Source: Methylobacterium sp. Leaf117 (GTDB taxonomy: Bacteria > Pseudomonadota > Alphaproteobacteria > Rhizobiales > Beijerinckiaceae). From it: a stretch of DNA of 64,000 bases. The position numbers were made by a program, and so were the translations under genes. The notes beneath the pieces were generated by a model that saw nothing but the letters and a program-made list of their open reading frames with translations, made no database searches and had not been told where the DNA came from. The stretch spans positions 437,096 through 501,095 of the forward strand of contig NZ_LMNL01000012.1 in NCBI RefSeq assembly GCF_001422985.1, written 5' to 3'. This document shows, one piece after another, positions 43,798-56,266 of this stretch (position 1 is its first letter; every line of letters begins with the position of its first letter).

Positions 43798-44167
43798 TGG
43801 GCATCGCGTCGATGGTGTCGAACAGCGCACCGGCCGCCAGCGGAGATGAGTCGGTCCGTTTCGCCCCGCCGTCCTTACCGACCAGGACGACCCGGAACGT
43901 ACCGCCCGGCAAACCGAGTGCGCCGCGCAGCCGATGGGCCTCCGGGGTGTCGCCGATGGCCTCCAGGGTTACCAGGTCCCGCTCCCTCACACCCGGCGCG
44001 GCCTTCGCCAGAATGGCGCGCTGCGCGGCGAGGTTCGGATCGGCGGCGTCGGGCGCCGAGAGCACTAGAACCCGCGAGACCCAGCGATACCGGGCCAGCG
44101 CATCCTCTGCGGCCTCCGCCGCGCCGATCCCCAGCAGCGTCGCACCGATCATCAACCCCAGCCGCAT
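43772..44167 (-). CDS. DUF4174 domain protein, exported
   Basis: 131 residues from ATG 44167, with GGGAGGAC 4 bases upstream. A signal peptide ends near A-E-A-A. The body has W-V-S-R-V-L-V-L-S-A-P near 29-39, R-D-L-V-T near 66 and F-R-V-V-L-V-G-K-D-G-G near 92-102, matching the thioredoxin-like DUF4174 family of unknown role in alphaproteobacteria. The extreme C-terminus (R-R-D-E-R-R-R) is the unit of the downstream 31-bp array. Confidence 0.8.
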   Translation of the reverse strand: MRLGLMIGATLLGIGAAEAAEDALARYRWVSRVLVLSAPDAADPNLAAQRAILAKAAPGVRERDLVTLEAIGDTPEAHRLRGALGLPGGTFRVVLVGKDGGAKRTDSSPLAAGALFDTIDAMPMRRDERRR

Positions 44168-44523
44168 CCGCGTCCTCCCGCCTGAGCGTTCCGATCGGAC
44201 AACGCGCAACCGCCCCGCGCGGAACCCGGCGCCCGGTTCGTGCGGTCGATTCGACGCGTCGTCTTCGCCCCGCTGCATCCATTTTCGCAATCCGGCCCCC
44301 GTTCTCGTTCATGGAACCGCGTTGCGCATTCATCGACGTTTTCTGTTCTTTCGCGTTGCCCATTTTCCGCGTTGCCCGTTTTTCCGCGTTGCCGGCTCTT
44401 CCGCCATGTCTGCCATCCGCGTTGTTGACTGCATGCCGGGCCGGCCGTGCCCACCTTCTGGCCCACTCACCCGTTCGTCGATTCGCCCGCCATCGCGCAG
44501 GCATGAGAATCCCCGGAGACGCC
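44168..44523. other. Divergent spacer with a T/C-rich repeat
   Basis: No gene seen between the divergent DUF4174 and CurA-like genes. Bases 44280-44400 are AT- and pyrimidine-rich compared with the flanks and contain the TTCCGCGTTGCCC repeat. Promoters for both genes should lie here. Confidence 0.5.
44349..44397. repeat. 16-17-bp imperfect repeat (3 copies)
   Basis: TTTCGCGTTGCCCATT, TTCCGCGTTGCCCGTTT and TTCCGCGTTGCCGGCTC follow one another; a weak further copy (CATCCGCGTTGTTG) lies near 44414. Confidence 0.75.
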
Positions 44524-45555
44524 ATGACCGCCGTTCCTGCGACCACCCTCAATCGCCGCATCGTCCTCGCCGCCCGCCCGCACGGCGAACCGAACGCGTC
44601 GCACTTCCGCCTGGAAGAGGCACGGATGCCGACCCCGCAGGCCGGCGAGGTGCTGCTCGCCAACCGCTATCTCTCCCTCGATCCCTACATGCGCGGCCGC
44701 ATGAGCGCGGCGAAATCCTATGCCGAGCCCGTCGCGATCGGCGACACCATGGTGGGGGCCACCGTGGCTGAGGTCGCGGCCTCGAACCATCCCGATTACC
44801 GCGTCGGCGAATGGGTGGTGGGGTTCGGCGGCTGGCAGGATTTCTATACCGCGGCGGGTGAGGGCCTGCGCAAGCTCGATCCCGAAGCGGCCCCCGTGAC
44901 CACCGCCCTCGGGGTCCTCGGGATGCCCGGCATGACCGCCTATACGGGCCTCCTCAACATCGGACAGCCCAAGGCCGGCGAGACCGTGGTGGTGGCCGCC
45001 GCCGCTGGACCGGTCGGCTCCCTCGTCGGGCAGATCGCCAAGCGCAAGGGCGCGCGGGCGGTGGGCATCGCGGGCGGCCCCGAGAAATGCGCCTATCTGC
45101 GCGAGACCCTCGGTTTCGACGTCGCCCTCGATCACCGGGCCGAGGATTTCCCCGACGCCCTGGCGGCCGCCTGCCCGGACGGCATCGACGTCTATTTCGA
45201 GAATGTCGGCGGGGCGGTGTTCGATGCGGTGCTGCCGCTCCTCAACACCTTCGCGCGTATCCCGGTCTGCGGTCTCGTCTCCGGCTACAGCGCCACCGAA
45301 CTGCCGCCCGGGCCGGACCGGATCCCGCTGCTAATGCGGGCGATCCTGTCGAAGCGCCTGCACGTCCAGGGCTTCATCGTCTGGGATTTCGCCGCCCAGG
45401 AGCGGGACTTCCTCGCCGAGGTCGGCAGCTGGCTCCGCGACGGGCTGATCGTCCACCGTGAGGACATCGTCGACGGCCTGGAGAACGCCCCCGACGCCTT
45501 CGCGGGCCTGCTGAAGGGGCGCAACTTCGGCAAGCTCCTCGTGCGCCTCGGGTGA
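44524..45555 (+). CDS. NADP-dependent oxidoreductase, CurA/leukotriene B4 dehydrogenase-like
   Basis: 343 residues from ATG 44524 (GGAG 6 bases upstream); ATG 44503 would add 7. An MDR protein without catalytic zinc: S-L-D-P-Y-M-R-G-R-M near 52-61, G-M-P-G-M-T-A-Y near 138, A-A-A-G-P-V-G near 160 for NADPH, D-V-Y-F-E-N-V-G-G near 223, and G-F-I-V-W-D near 285. This matches CurA and prostaglandin/LTB4 reductases, which reduce alpha,beta-unsaturated ketones. A long hairpin follows the stop. Confidence 0.9.
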   Translation: MTAVPATTLNRRIVLAARPHGEPNASHFRLEEARMPTPQAGEVLLANRYLSLDPYMRGRMSAAKSYAEPVAIGDTMVGATVAEVAASNHPDYRVGEWVVGFGGWQDFYTAAGEGLRKLDPEAAPVTTALGVLGMPGMTAYTGLLNIGQPKAGETVVVAAAAGPVGSLVGQIAKRKGARAVGIAGGPEKCAYLRETLGFDVALDHRAEDFPDALAAACPDGIDVYFENVGGAVFDAVLPLLNTFARIPVCGLVSGYSATELPPGPDRIPLLMRAILSKRLHVQGFIVWDFAAQERDFLAEVGSWLRDGLIVHREDIVDGLENAPDAFAGLLKGRNFGKLLVRLG

Positions 45556-45562
45556 GGCCGAG

Positions 45563-45593
45563 GGCAAGGCGCATCCCCGCGATGCGCCTTGCC
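45563..45593 (+). terminator. Hairpin after the CurA-like gene
   Basis: A perfect 13-bp stem (GGCAAGGCGCATC / GATGCGCCTTGCC) with a 5-base loop, 8 bases after the stop. There is no T-run on the plus strand, only AAAAGAT, so strength is uncertain. Confidence 0.6.
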
Positions 45594-45602
45594 AAAAGAT
45601 GA

Positions 45603-45617
45603 GAACAAATATAGAAC
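45603..45617. promoter_or_regulatory. LexA SOS box GAAC-N7-GAAC
   Basis: GAAC-AAATATA-GAAC at 45603-45617 matches the direct-repeat SOS box known in alphaproteobacteria. It lies 160 bases upstream of ssb in an AT-rich patch; a third GAAC (45620-45623) is close. ssb is a known SOS target in this class. Confidence 0.75.
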
Positions 45618-45776
45618 GTGAACCTGCGCGAATCCCGTGAGAGTCACGGGGACAGTTCGCTGGCCGCGATTGCCCGGAGCCGTTCGGAAGCTCATGAAAG
45701 GCGACATCGCGGCCGCCGGGAGGACGGGTCCCGGAGCTGCGGCGCATCGTGAGATCGATCGGTAGGAGAGAGCGGC

Positions 45777-46361
45777 ATGGCCGGCAGCGTGAATAAGGTG
45801 ATCCTGGTGGGCAATCTCGGGCGCGATCCCGAGACGCGGCGCCTCGCCTCCGGCGATCCGGTGGTGAACCTGCGCATCGCCACATCCGAGTCCTGGAAGG
45901 ACAAGATGTCGGGTGAGCGCAAGGAGAAGACCGAATGGCACTCGGTGGTGATCTACAACGAGAATCTCGCCCGCGTGGCGGAGCAGTACCTGCGCAAGGG
46001 CTCGAAGGTCTATATCGAGGGCCAGCTCCAGACCCGCAAATGGGCCGACCAATCCGGCGCCGAGAAGTACACCACCGAGGTGGTGCTGCAGCGTTTCCGC
46101 GGTGAGCTAACGCTCCTCGACGGGCGCAGCGGCGGCGGCGAGATGGGCATGGACGAAGAGGGCGGCGGCCAGATCAGCCGCGGCGGCGATTTCGGCGGCG
46201 GTGGCGGACGCGGCGGCGACCGGGGCGGGGATTACGGCGGTGGTGGCGGTGCCGGCGGCGGCCGCTCGTCCGGTGGCGGCGGCGATCGCCGGCCCGCATC
46301 GGGTGGGGGCAGCGGCGGCTCCAAGCCGAACTTCGACCTCGACGACGATATCCCGTTCTAG
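45777..46361 (+). CDS. ssb: Single-stranded DNA-binding protein
   Basis: 194 residues. The OB fold covers about 1-112 ([14 protein letters not shown], then [18 protein letters not shown]). A long Gly-rich linker (about 113-185) ends in the acidic tip D-D-D-I-P-F that recruits repair and replication partners. AGGAGAG precedes the ATG. It coats single-stranded DNA in replication, recombination and repair. The LexA box upstream predicts SOS induction. Confidence 0.97.
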   Translation: MAGSVNKVILVGNLGRDPETRRLASGDPVVNLRIATSESWKDKMSGERKEKTEWHSVVIYNENLARVAEQYLRKGSKVYIEGQLQTRKWADQSGAEKYTTEVVLQRFRGELTLLDGRSGGGEMGMDEEGGGQISRGGDFGGGGGRGGDRGGDYGGGGGAGGGRSSGGGGDRRPASGGGSGGSKPNFDLDDDIPF

Positions 46362-46784
46362 AGTTTGTCAGGGATCAGGGGAAACCGGTGATCCCGACCA
46401 GACACACGAGAACGGAAGACTCCCGGGCCAAGGTCTTCAAGGCCACGCGCCGTACCGAAGATCGTCCCTCACGGATCAGCCGAGCCCTCGCGGCGGCTGA
46501 CGGGCGCGGCACCGGGGGTGTCGCGCCCGTTCGCGTTCGGCGGACGGCCGTCTCTCGCCACCCCCGCACGAAAGCGTCCTGGGCGACGCCTGCGCAAACC
46601 GTTGGCTGCCAGAGGGTTAAGGCTGATTTGGTGGCCTGCGCCATCGAAATGCGCTATGGCTTTGGGCAGGACCATGCGTGGCCCGGCCCGATCGCCGGTG
46701 ATGCGCACACACATCCCGTGAGCGGGCGCGCCTGACCGGCGCCGCCGACGCTCCGGGCCTTCGTATCAGCAGAGACCGAAGACC
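46362..46784. other. Spacer upstream of gyrA
   Basis: No gene supported. Short frames on both strands lack ribosome sites and family features. The promoter of gyrA presumably lies toward the right end. No terminator with a T-tract was found directly after ssb, so some read-through is possible. Confidence 0.45.
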
Positions 46785-49523
<2,739 letters not shown>

Positions 49524-49544
49524 GCCACGGCGCACGGCCACGAT

Positions 49545-49587
49545 CGACACGGGCGGGCCTTCGGCGGAGGACCCGCCCGTGTCGTTT
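49545..49587 (+). terminator. Intrinsic terminator after gyrA
   Basis: CGACACGGGCGGG (49545-49557) pairs with CCCGCCCGTGTCG (49572-49584), 13 bp with a 14-base loop, followed by TTT. Confidence 0.8.
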
Positions 49588-49590
49588 CCG

Positions 49591-49666
49591 GGCTGAGGGG
49601 TTGCTTCGCGGCTGAGGGCTTCCTTCCCGACTGAGGGGTTCCCTCCGGGCCGGAGGTTCCGTTTCG
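49591..49666. repeat. 19-bp tandem array between gyrA and coaD
   Basis: Four degenerate 19-bp units start at 49591, 49610, 49629 and 49648 (GGCTGAGGGGTTGCTTCGC, GGCTGAGGGCTTCCTTCCC, GACTGAGGGGTTCCCTCCG, GGCCGGAGGTTCCGTTTCG). It lies directly behind the gyrA terminator. Confidence 0.8.
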
Positions 49667-49693
49667 AGACGAAATGCTCTACCCCGGGCCGCG

Positions 49694-50194
49694 ATGATCC
49701 GCACCGCCCTCTATGCCGGCTCGTTCGACCCGGTCACGAACGGACACCTCGACGTCATCCGTCAGGCGTGCCGGCTCGTGCACACCCTCGTCATCGCCAT
49801 CGGTGTGCATCCCGGCAAGGCGCCGATGTTCTCGCCTGAGGAGCGGGCGGAGCTTCTGCGCCTCACCTGCGAGCCCCTGGCCGAGGCCGAGGGCACGGCG
49901 CTGACGATCGTGACCTTCGACGACCTCGCGGTGACGGCGGCGCGACGGGTCGGCGCCAGCGTCTTCATCCGCGGCCTGCGCGACGGCACCGACCTCGACT
50001 ACGAGATGCAGCTCGCGGGCATGAACGGCGCCATGGCGCCGGAGGTGCAGACCGTGTTCCTGCCTGCGTCTACGGGCGTCCGGCCCATCACCGCCACCCT
50101 GGTCCGCCAGATCGCCGCCATGGGGGGCGATGTTTCGCCGTTCGTGCCGCAGGTGGTGGCGACGCGCCTCGCGCAGCGCTTCGGCACGGCCTGA
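49694..50194 (+). CDS. coaD: Phosphopantetheine adenylyltransferase
   Basis: 166 residues. Nucleotidyltransferase signature [14 protein letters not shown] near 7-20 (ATP-binding TxGH), [12 protein letters not shown] near 94-105 and the closing [10 protein letters not shown] near 128. It makes dephospho-CoA from phosphopantetheine and ATP, the fourth step of CoA synthesis. Between gyrA and the cyclophilins, as in many alphaproteobacteria. Confidence 0.96.
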   Translation: MIRTALYAGSFDPVTNGHLDVIRQACRLVHTLVIAIGVHPGKAPMFSPEERAELLRLTCEPLAEAEGTALTIVTFDDLAVTAARRVGASVFIRGLRDGTDLDYEMQLAGMNGAMAPEVQTVFLPASTGVRPITATLVRQIAAMGGDVSPFVPQVVATRLAQRFGTA

Positions 50195-50242
50195 ACGCCA
50201 CTGATTCCCTCCGTCACGTCCAACGAGAGACCGCTGATTCTC

Positions 50243-50815
50243 ATGACTTCTGGCAAAAAGACTTTCGGACTCAACCGCCGGGTCGCCCTTCTGGCCGTGG
50301 CCGGCCTGCTGGCGACCGCACCGGCGGCGCGGGCGGCGGACGAGAACACCGTCTACCTCGACACCAAGGACGGCCGCGTCACCATCGAGCTGCGGCCCGA
50401 GCTGGCGCCGAAACACGTGGCGCAGCTCAAGACCCTGATCAAGCAGGGCTTCTACAACGGCCTCAAGTTCCACCGGGTGATGGACGGCTTCATGGCCCAG
50501 ACCGGCGACCCGAAGGGCAACGGCACCGGCGGCTCGAGTCTGCCCAACATTCCGGCCGAGTTCTCGCAGGCCTCGTTCCGTCGCGGCACGGTCGGAATGG
50601 CCCGCTCGTCGGACCCGAATTCGGCCAATTCCCAGTTCTTCATCTGCCTCGGCGACGCGCCGTTCCTGAACGGCCAGTACACGGTGGTGGGGCTGGTCTC
50701 CTCCGGGATGGAGGCCGTCGACGCGATCAAGAAGGCCGCCCCGGGCGCGCCCGGCGGCGCGGTCCAGAACCCCGACAAGATCGTGAAGATGCAGATGGCA
50801 CAGGGGGCCAAGTAA
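50243..50815 (+). CDS. Peptidyl-prolyl cis-trans isomerase, cyclophilin type, periplasmic
   Basis: 190 residues. A signal peptide (R-R-V-A-L-L-A-V-A-G-L-L, cleavage after A-R-A-A) sends it to the periplasm. The cyclophilin domain has F-H-R-V-M near 76 (catalytic Arg), G-F-M-A-Q-T-G-D-P near 82-90, and S-Q-F-F-I-C near 129. It speeds proline isomerisation in folding envelope proteins. It is followed, one base later, by a GTG-start gene on the same strand. Confidence 0.93.
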   Translation: MTSGKKTFGLNRRVALLAVAGLLATAPAARAADENTVYLDTKDGRVTIELRPELAPKHVAQLKTLIKQGFYNGLKFHRVMDGFMAQTGDPKGNGTGGSSLPNIPAEFSQASFRRGTVGMARSSDPNSANSQFFICLGDAPFLNGQYTVVGLVSSGMEAVDAIKKAAPGAPGGAVQNPDKIVKMQMAQGAK

Positions 50816-50816
50816 G

Positions 50817-51296
50817 GTGCGGCAGGGCGGCCTGCGGAGCGCCCTGATCGGAGCGGCCACGCTCACGGTCTCGGCCGTCGCGCAGGCCGCCCCGTCGACC
50901 GGCCCGCTGAGCCTTCCCGAAACCCTGCGCGGCACCGTCCGGGTGCCGGTCCCGGGCCGGGCGGACGCGCGCCCACCTGCTGATACGCTCCGAAGCCTGT
51001 ATCCCGTCCTCGCCGCCTGCTGGAAAATCCCGCAGGGGCTGACGGGTTTGGGGCGCGCCGAGATCACGACCCGCTTCGCGCTCCGGCGCGACGGCAGCGT
51101 CATCGGCGCGCCGCGCGTCACCTACGCGACGCAGGATTTGGATACCCGTGCCGACCGCATCCTCACCGATGCGACTCTGGCGGCGATCCGGCGCTGCACG
51201 CCGGCCCGGATCACCCCCGCCCTCGGCGCGGCCATTGCGGGGCGCCCCATCGCGCTCCGCTTCATCTACCAAGGACCCAAGGGACAAGGAGTCTAG
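50817..51296 (+). CDS. Exported protein with TonB/TolA C-terminal-like domain
   Basis: 159 residues with a GTG start one base after the previous stop. Signal peptide (cleavage near A-Q-A-A). The rest resembles a TonB/TolA C-terminal domain: C-W-K-I-P near 68, F-A-L-R-R-D-G-S-V-I-G-A-P near 86-98, an R/A helix and A-A-I-R-R-C near 121-126. The Cys pair (near 68 and 126) probably forms a disulfide. No TM anchor or ExbBD is near, so this is not a full TonB. It lies between two cyclophilins, suggesting a shared envelope-folding unit. Confidence 0.7.
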   Translation: MRQGGLRSALIGAATLTVSAVAQAAPSTGPLSLPETLRGTVRVPVPGRADARPPADTLRSLYPVLAACWKIPQGLTGLGRAEITTRFALRRDGSVIGAPRVTYATQDLDTRADRILTDATLAAIRRCTPARITPALGAAIAGRPIALRFIYQGPKGQGV

Positions 51297-51300
51297 ACCC

Positions 51301-51759
51301 ATGGCAGAGACCGAGACCATCATCCTGGAGACCACCAAGGGCCGCGTCGTGATCGGGCTCCGCCCCGACCTCGCCCCCAGCCACGTCGAGCGCCTGAAGA
51401 CGCTCGCCGGACAGGGCTTCTATGACGGGGTGCCGTTCCACCGCGTCATCGACGGCTTCATGGCCCAGACCGGCGACCCGACCGGTACCGGCTCGGGCGG
51501 CTCCGACCTCCCCGACCTGAATGCCGAGTTCAACGCCGAGCCGCACGTGCGCGGCACCTGCTCGATGGCCCGCACCAACTTCCCGCACTCGGCCAACTCG
51601 CAGTTCTTCATCTGCTTTGGCGATGCCCGCTTCCTCGACAAGCAGTACACCGTCTGGGGCAAGGTGGTTGAGGGCATGGACGTGGTTGACACCCTGAACA
51701 AGGGCGAGCCGCCGCGCACCCCCGACAAGATCGTCAAGGCGACCGTCGGCGCCGCCTGA
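51301..51759 (+). CDS. Peptidyl-prolyl cis-trans isomerase, cyclophilin type, cytoplasmic
   Basis: 152 residues from ATG 51301 with AAGGAG 9 bases upstream, 4 bases after the preceding stop. No signal peptide. F-H-R-V-I near 46, G-F-M-A-Q-T-G-D-P near 52-60 and N-S-Q-F-F-I-C-F near 99-106 give the intact active site. A paralogue of the exported copy encoded two genes upstream. A strong terminator follows. Confidence 0.94.
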   Translation: MAETETIILETTKGRVVIGLRPDLAPSHVERLKTLAGQGFYDGVPFHRVIDGFMAQTGDPTGTGSGGSDLPDLNAEFNAEPHVRGTCSMARTNFPHSANSQFFICFGDARFLDKQYTVWGKVVEGMDVVDTLNKGEPPRTPDKIVKATVGAA

Positions 51760-51783
51760 TCCGACCCGGATCGACCGGTCTTC

Positions 51784-51839
51784 GGGGAACGCTTCTTGGG
51801 GAACGGTTCTTGGGGAACGCTTCTTCGGGAACGATCGAT
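51784..51839. repeat. 14-bp tandem array after the second cyclophilin gene
   Basis: Units GGGGAACGCTTCTT (51784), GGGGAACGGTTCTT (51798), GGGGAACGCTTCTT (51812) and CGGGAACGATCGAT (51826). The array sits between the stop and the terminator. Confidence 0.9.
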
Positions 51840-51842
51840 CTT

Positions 51843-51885
51843 GAAAGACGTGTCCGCGCGAGAGCGCGGGCACGTCTTTCGTTTT
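51843..51885. terminator. Strong terminator between cyclophilin and mobA genes
   Basis: GAAAGACGTG (51843-51852) pairs with CACGTCTTTC (51871-51880); the stem continues inward through 51853-51859 with 51864-51870 (17 pairs in all, one T-G) to a GAGA loop. TTTT follows at 51882-51885. Its symmetry lets it stop transcription from both convergent genes. Confidence 0.92.
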
Positions 51886-51942
51886 ACGGGGTCCGTCCTC
51901 AATTCCCGCCGCACCCGGTCCCGTCGCCGACCGGCCGGGCGA

Positions 51943-52563
51943 TCACGGCCCGGCCATGTCGGCCAGGACCGCCTCCGCCGCGACCAGGTCCTCCGGCGCA
52001 TTGATGTTGGCGAACGGATCGTAGGGTTCCACCGGCCACGATACCGCGACGGCCGCGTGGCGCCTCAGGAAGGCGCCGACCCGGCGCTCGCCCCGCACCA
52101 CGAGGGCCTCGCGCAAGTCCGCCCGCAGGGCCACCGGCCACAGCGCCACCGTGAAGTGTTCGCGCGCGCCCGAGGCCGCCATCGCGATGGTGCCGACCGG
52201 TTCGGCCGCGTCGGCGAGTCGGGCGACGAGGTCGAGGGGCAGGAACGGCGCATCGCCCGAAACGCTGGCGAGATGGGTCACCACCGGATGGTGGGACGCC
52301 GCGTGATCGAGGCCGGCGAGAATGCCGGCCAGGGGACCCGGGTGGTCCGGAACGCCGTCGGGCACGACCGTGCCGGGAAACCCCGGAAACCGCGCCGGGT
52401 CGCCATTGGCGTTGAGGATCAGGCCGGCCCCGCATTGCGGCGCCAAGCGCGACACCACGCGGTCGAGGAGGGTGCGGCCGCCGAGCTGGCGCAGCGGCTT
52501 GTCGCCGCCGCCCATGCGTCGCGAGAGCCCTCCGGCGAGGACGACGCCCAGCACCGGTGGCAT
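51943..52563 (-). CDS. mobA: Molybdenum cofactor guanylyltransferase
   Basis: 206 residues. The nucleotidyltransferase start V-V-L-A-G-G-L-S-R-R-M-G-G-G-D-K at 7-22 is the MobA GTP-binding loop; I-L-N-A-N-G near 50 and S-V-S-G-D-A-P-F near 99-106 hold the metal Asp, and F-A-N-I-N-A-P-E-D near 184 closes the family. It attaches GMP to molybdopterin for DMSO-reductase-type enzymes such as formate dehydrogenase and nitrate reductase. Starts 4 bases after the mrp stop: one transcript with mrp. Confidence 0.94.
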   Translation of the reverse strand: MPPVLGVVLAGGLSRRMGGGDKPLRQLGGRTLLDRVVSRLAPQCGAGLILNANGDPARFPGFPGTVVPDGVPDHPGPLAGILAGLDHAASHHPVVTHLASVSGDAPFLPLDLVARLADAAEPVGTIAMAASGAREHFTVALWPVALRADLREALVVRGERRVGAFLRRHAAVAVSWPVEPYDPFANINAPEDLVAAEAVLADMAGP

Positions 52564-52567
52564 CGGC

Positions 52568-53707
52568 CTACTCGATGACGATGCGGGGGGCTGCGCGCGG
52601 GGCCGGGCCGCCGGTCAGGTTGGCCCAGAGCTTGGCGGCGATGCCGCGATAGACCTGCGCGTGCGGCCCGTCCGGGTCCACCGCCACCACGGGGCGGCCG
52701 GCATCGGAGGTCTCGCGGATGGTCATGTTCAGCGGCACCTCGCCGAGGAACGGCACCTCCAGGCGCTCGGCCTCGGCGCGGGCGCCGCCATGCCCGAAGA
52801 TGTGCGAGGCAGTGCCGCAATGTGGGCAGATGAAGGTCGCCATGTTCTCGATGACACCGAGGATCGGCACCGCGACCTTACGGAACATGGTGACGCCCCG
52901 GCGGGCGTCGATCAGGGCCAGATCCTGGGGCGTCGAGACGATGACGGCGCCGGAAAGCGGCGTCGCCTGCGCCATGGTGAGCTGGGCATCGCCGGTGCCG
53001 GGGGGCATATCGACCACCAGCACGTCGAGTTCGCCCCAGGCGACTTCGCGCAGCATCTGAGTGATGGCGGATTGGACCATCGGACCGCGCCAGATCATCG
53101 CCGTCTCGGGTTCGATCAGGAAGCCGATCGACATCACCTTGATGCCGAAGCCCTCCATCGGGGCGAGCAGGCGCTCCTCGATGACGCGGGGCTTGCCCGA
53201 CAGGCCGAACAGCTTCGGCACCGAGGGTCCGTAGATGTCGGCATCGAGCAGACCGACCTTCAGGCCCTGCGCGGCGAGCGCGAGGGCGAGGTTGCAGGCC
53301 GTGGTGGACTTGCCGACGCCGCCCTTGCCGGAGGCGACCGCGACGATGTGGCGGACGCCCGGCAGGGCCGGGCCGGTGCGAGGCGGCGGGGCCGCCGCTG
53401 CGCGACCGGAGGCGGGGGGCTGGGGCGGCGGCGGCGTCTGGGCCGATTGGTTCGGGCCGCGCTCCGAGGTCAGGCTCGCGAACACGCCGGAGACGCCCGG
53501 TGTCGCCAGGAGCGCGCCCTCCGCCCGGCGCCGGATCGGCTCGAACCGCTCGGCTTCGCTCGGGTCGATCAGGATCGAGAACATGACCCGGTTGGTCGGA
53601 TCCACCACCACCTGCGACAGGCGGCCGGAGGCCGGCAGGGTGGTCCCGGCCGCGTCCACGGTCACGGTCGAGAGCACCTTCAGGACGTCGTCACGGGTGA
53701 TCGCCAA
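52568..53707 (-). CDS. mrp: Fe-S cluster carrier ATPase Mrp/ApbC
   Basis: 379 residues, TTG start at 53707 with AAGGAG 8 bases upstream. An N-terminal MIP18-like domain (about 1-85) is joined by a Pro/Ala linker (88-115) to the P-loop ATPase: S-G-K-G-G-V-G-K-S-T near 127, D-A-D-I-Y-G-P-S near 155, D-M-P-P-G-T-G-D near 233. C-P-H-C near 294 is the cluster-binding CxxC. It carries 4Fe-4S clusters to apoproteins. mobA is co-directional downstream; many molybdenum enzymes also need Fe-S clusters. Confidence 0.93.
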   Translation of the reverse strand: MAITRDDVLKVLSTVTVDAAGTTLPASGRLSQVVVDPTNRVMFSILIDPSEAERFEPIRRRAEGALLATPGVSGVFASLTSERGPNQSAQTPPPPQPPASGRAAAAPPPRTGPALPGVRHIVAVASGKGGVGKSTTACNLALALAAQGLKVGLLDADIYGPSVPKLFGLSGKPRVIEERLLAPMEGFGIKVMSIGFLIEPETAMIWRGPMVQSAITQMLREVAWGELDVLVVDMPPGTGDAQLTMAQATPLSGAVIVSTPQDLALIDARRGVTMFRKVAVPILGVIENMATFICPHCGTASHIFGHGGARAEAERLEVPFLGEVPLNMTIRETSDAGRPVVAVDPDGPHAQVYRGIAAKLWANLTGGPAPRAAPRIVIE

Positions 53708-54169
53708 GGGGCCGGCTCCTTACCGCGTCCGGCCGAAACGGCTGGGGCGGGAGACTAACGGGGAAGCGCGGATCGTCCGGCGGCGGCCGTCCCATCCACG
53801 GGGAACCCATGCGACAGCACAGGCGCCGCCCGAGCGCAAGGCTTGCCCGACCTCCCGGGGGCGAGACCGCGGGTCGCGGGTGGGCGCTGGCCGGATCGGG
53901 ACGAGGGCGCCGGCATCATCCGCCAAGATCCGGGTTTCAGAGACTTCATTCAGATTTCGCTAGGCATGAGGCGAGGGGACGAGGGGGACTTTGCGTCCAC
54001 CCGCCCCTCGGCAACGTTCGATAGGCCACATAAGGAGGGCGCCGGACGGCGGCCTCGCTCCTCTCAGGATCGACCATTCGTGTTTCATTGGTTGCGTTTT
54101 CGGTTTCCGACTTCGGTACGGGGCTCGCAGGTCCGTGCGCGCGGTGACGTCGCCGACGGCGACCTGACG
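53708..54169. other. Divergent spacer between mrp and diguanylate cyclase genes
   Basis: No gene supported. A moderately AT-rich stretch at 54060-54110 may hold the promoter of the cyclase gene. An open frame continues upstream of the cyclase ATG, but has no domain features. Confidence 0.45.
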
Positions 54170-55489
<1,320 letters not shown>

Positions 55490-55554
55490 GGACACGATCC
55501 GGTTGCGTGCGAGCGCGCCGGGATGCCGTTCGACGAGTTGGAGATGACGATCCC

Positions 55555-56058
55555 ATGCACCAGGGCAACCACCGCGACCACGAGGGCGCCAAGAAGCTGT
55601 TCGCCCTCATCAAGGAGGTCAAGGTCGCGATGATGACCACCGCCGACCAGGACGGGAAGCTCTACAGCCGCCCGATGTGGTGCCAGGAAGCCGATGAGAA
55701 CGGCGACCTGTGGTTCTTCACCAAGCTGCATTCGCCCAAGACGGCCGAGATCAGCAAGGACAACCAGATCAACCTCGCCTATTCCGACCCGTCGAGCCAG
55801 ACCTACGTGTCGATCGCCGGCAAGGCCGAGATCGTCACCGAGCAGGCGACGATCGACGACAAGTGGAGCGAGAGCCTGAAGACCTGGTTCCCGAACGGCA
55901 AGGACGACCCGGAAGTCGCCCTGATCCGCGTGCACCCCGAGAAGGGCGAGTATTGGGACAGCCCGAACGCCACGATGCTGCACGTCTACGGCTACGTGAA
56001 AGCCGCGCTGACCGGTGAATCCCCGAAGACCGAGACCAAGAAGGTCGATCTCGCCTGA
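55555..56058 (+). CDS. Pyridoxamine-5'-phosphate-oxidase-fold general stress protein
   Basis: 167 residues. A split-barrel flavin-binding fold: V-A-M-M-T-T near 24-29, S-R-P-M-W near 38-42, D-L-W-F-F-T near 50-55, I-N-L-A-Y near 72, Y-W-D near 132. This is the 'general stress protein 26-like' branch rather than PdxH, as the PLP-binding residues are absent. It probably binds FMN or F420-like cofactors; the activity is unknown. Confidence 0.87.
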   Translation: MHQGNHRDHEGAKKLFALIKEVKVAMMTTADQDGKLYSRPMWCQEADENGDLWFFTKLHSPKTAEISKDNQINLAYSDPSSQTYVSIAGKAEIVTEQATIDDKWSESLKTWFPNGKDDPEVALIRVHPEKGEYWDSPNATMLHVYGYVKAALTGESPKTETKKVDLA

Positions 56059-56266
56059 GCGGATCCGCCGGCGTGACCAGAACGGGCGGCGTGCCGAGGG
56101 GCGCGTCGCCCTTTTTCGTGATGGCGCAGGGTCGCCCACCCGTCGCGCCCGGCGCCGCTCCTCATGCCTGCTCCGTGCGGGGCACGATTGACTTGTTGCC
56201 GGATGCCGTGCGCCTCTTCCGGCGCGCAGACGCCGGAGATCCGCGCCAGGGACCGTGATCCGAACC

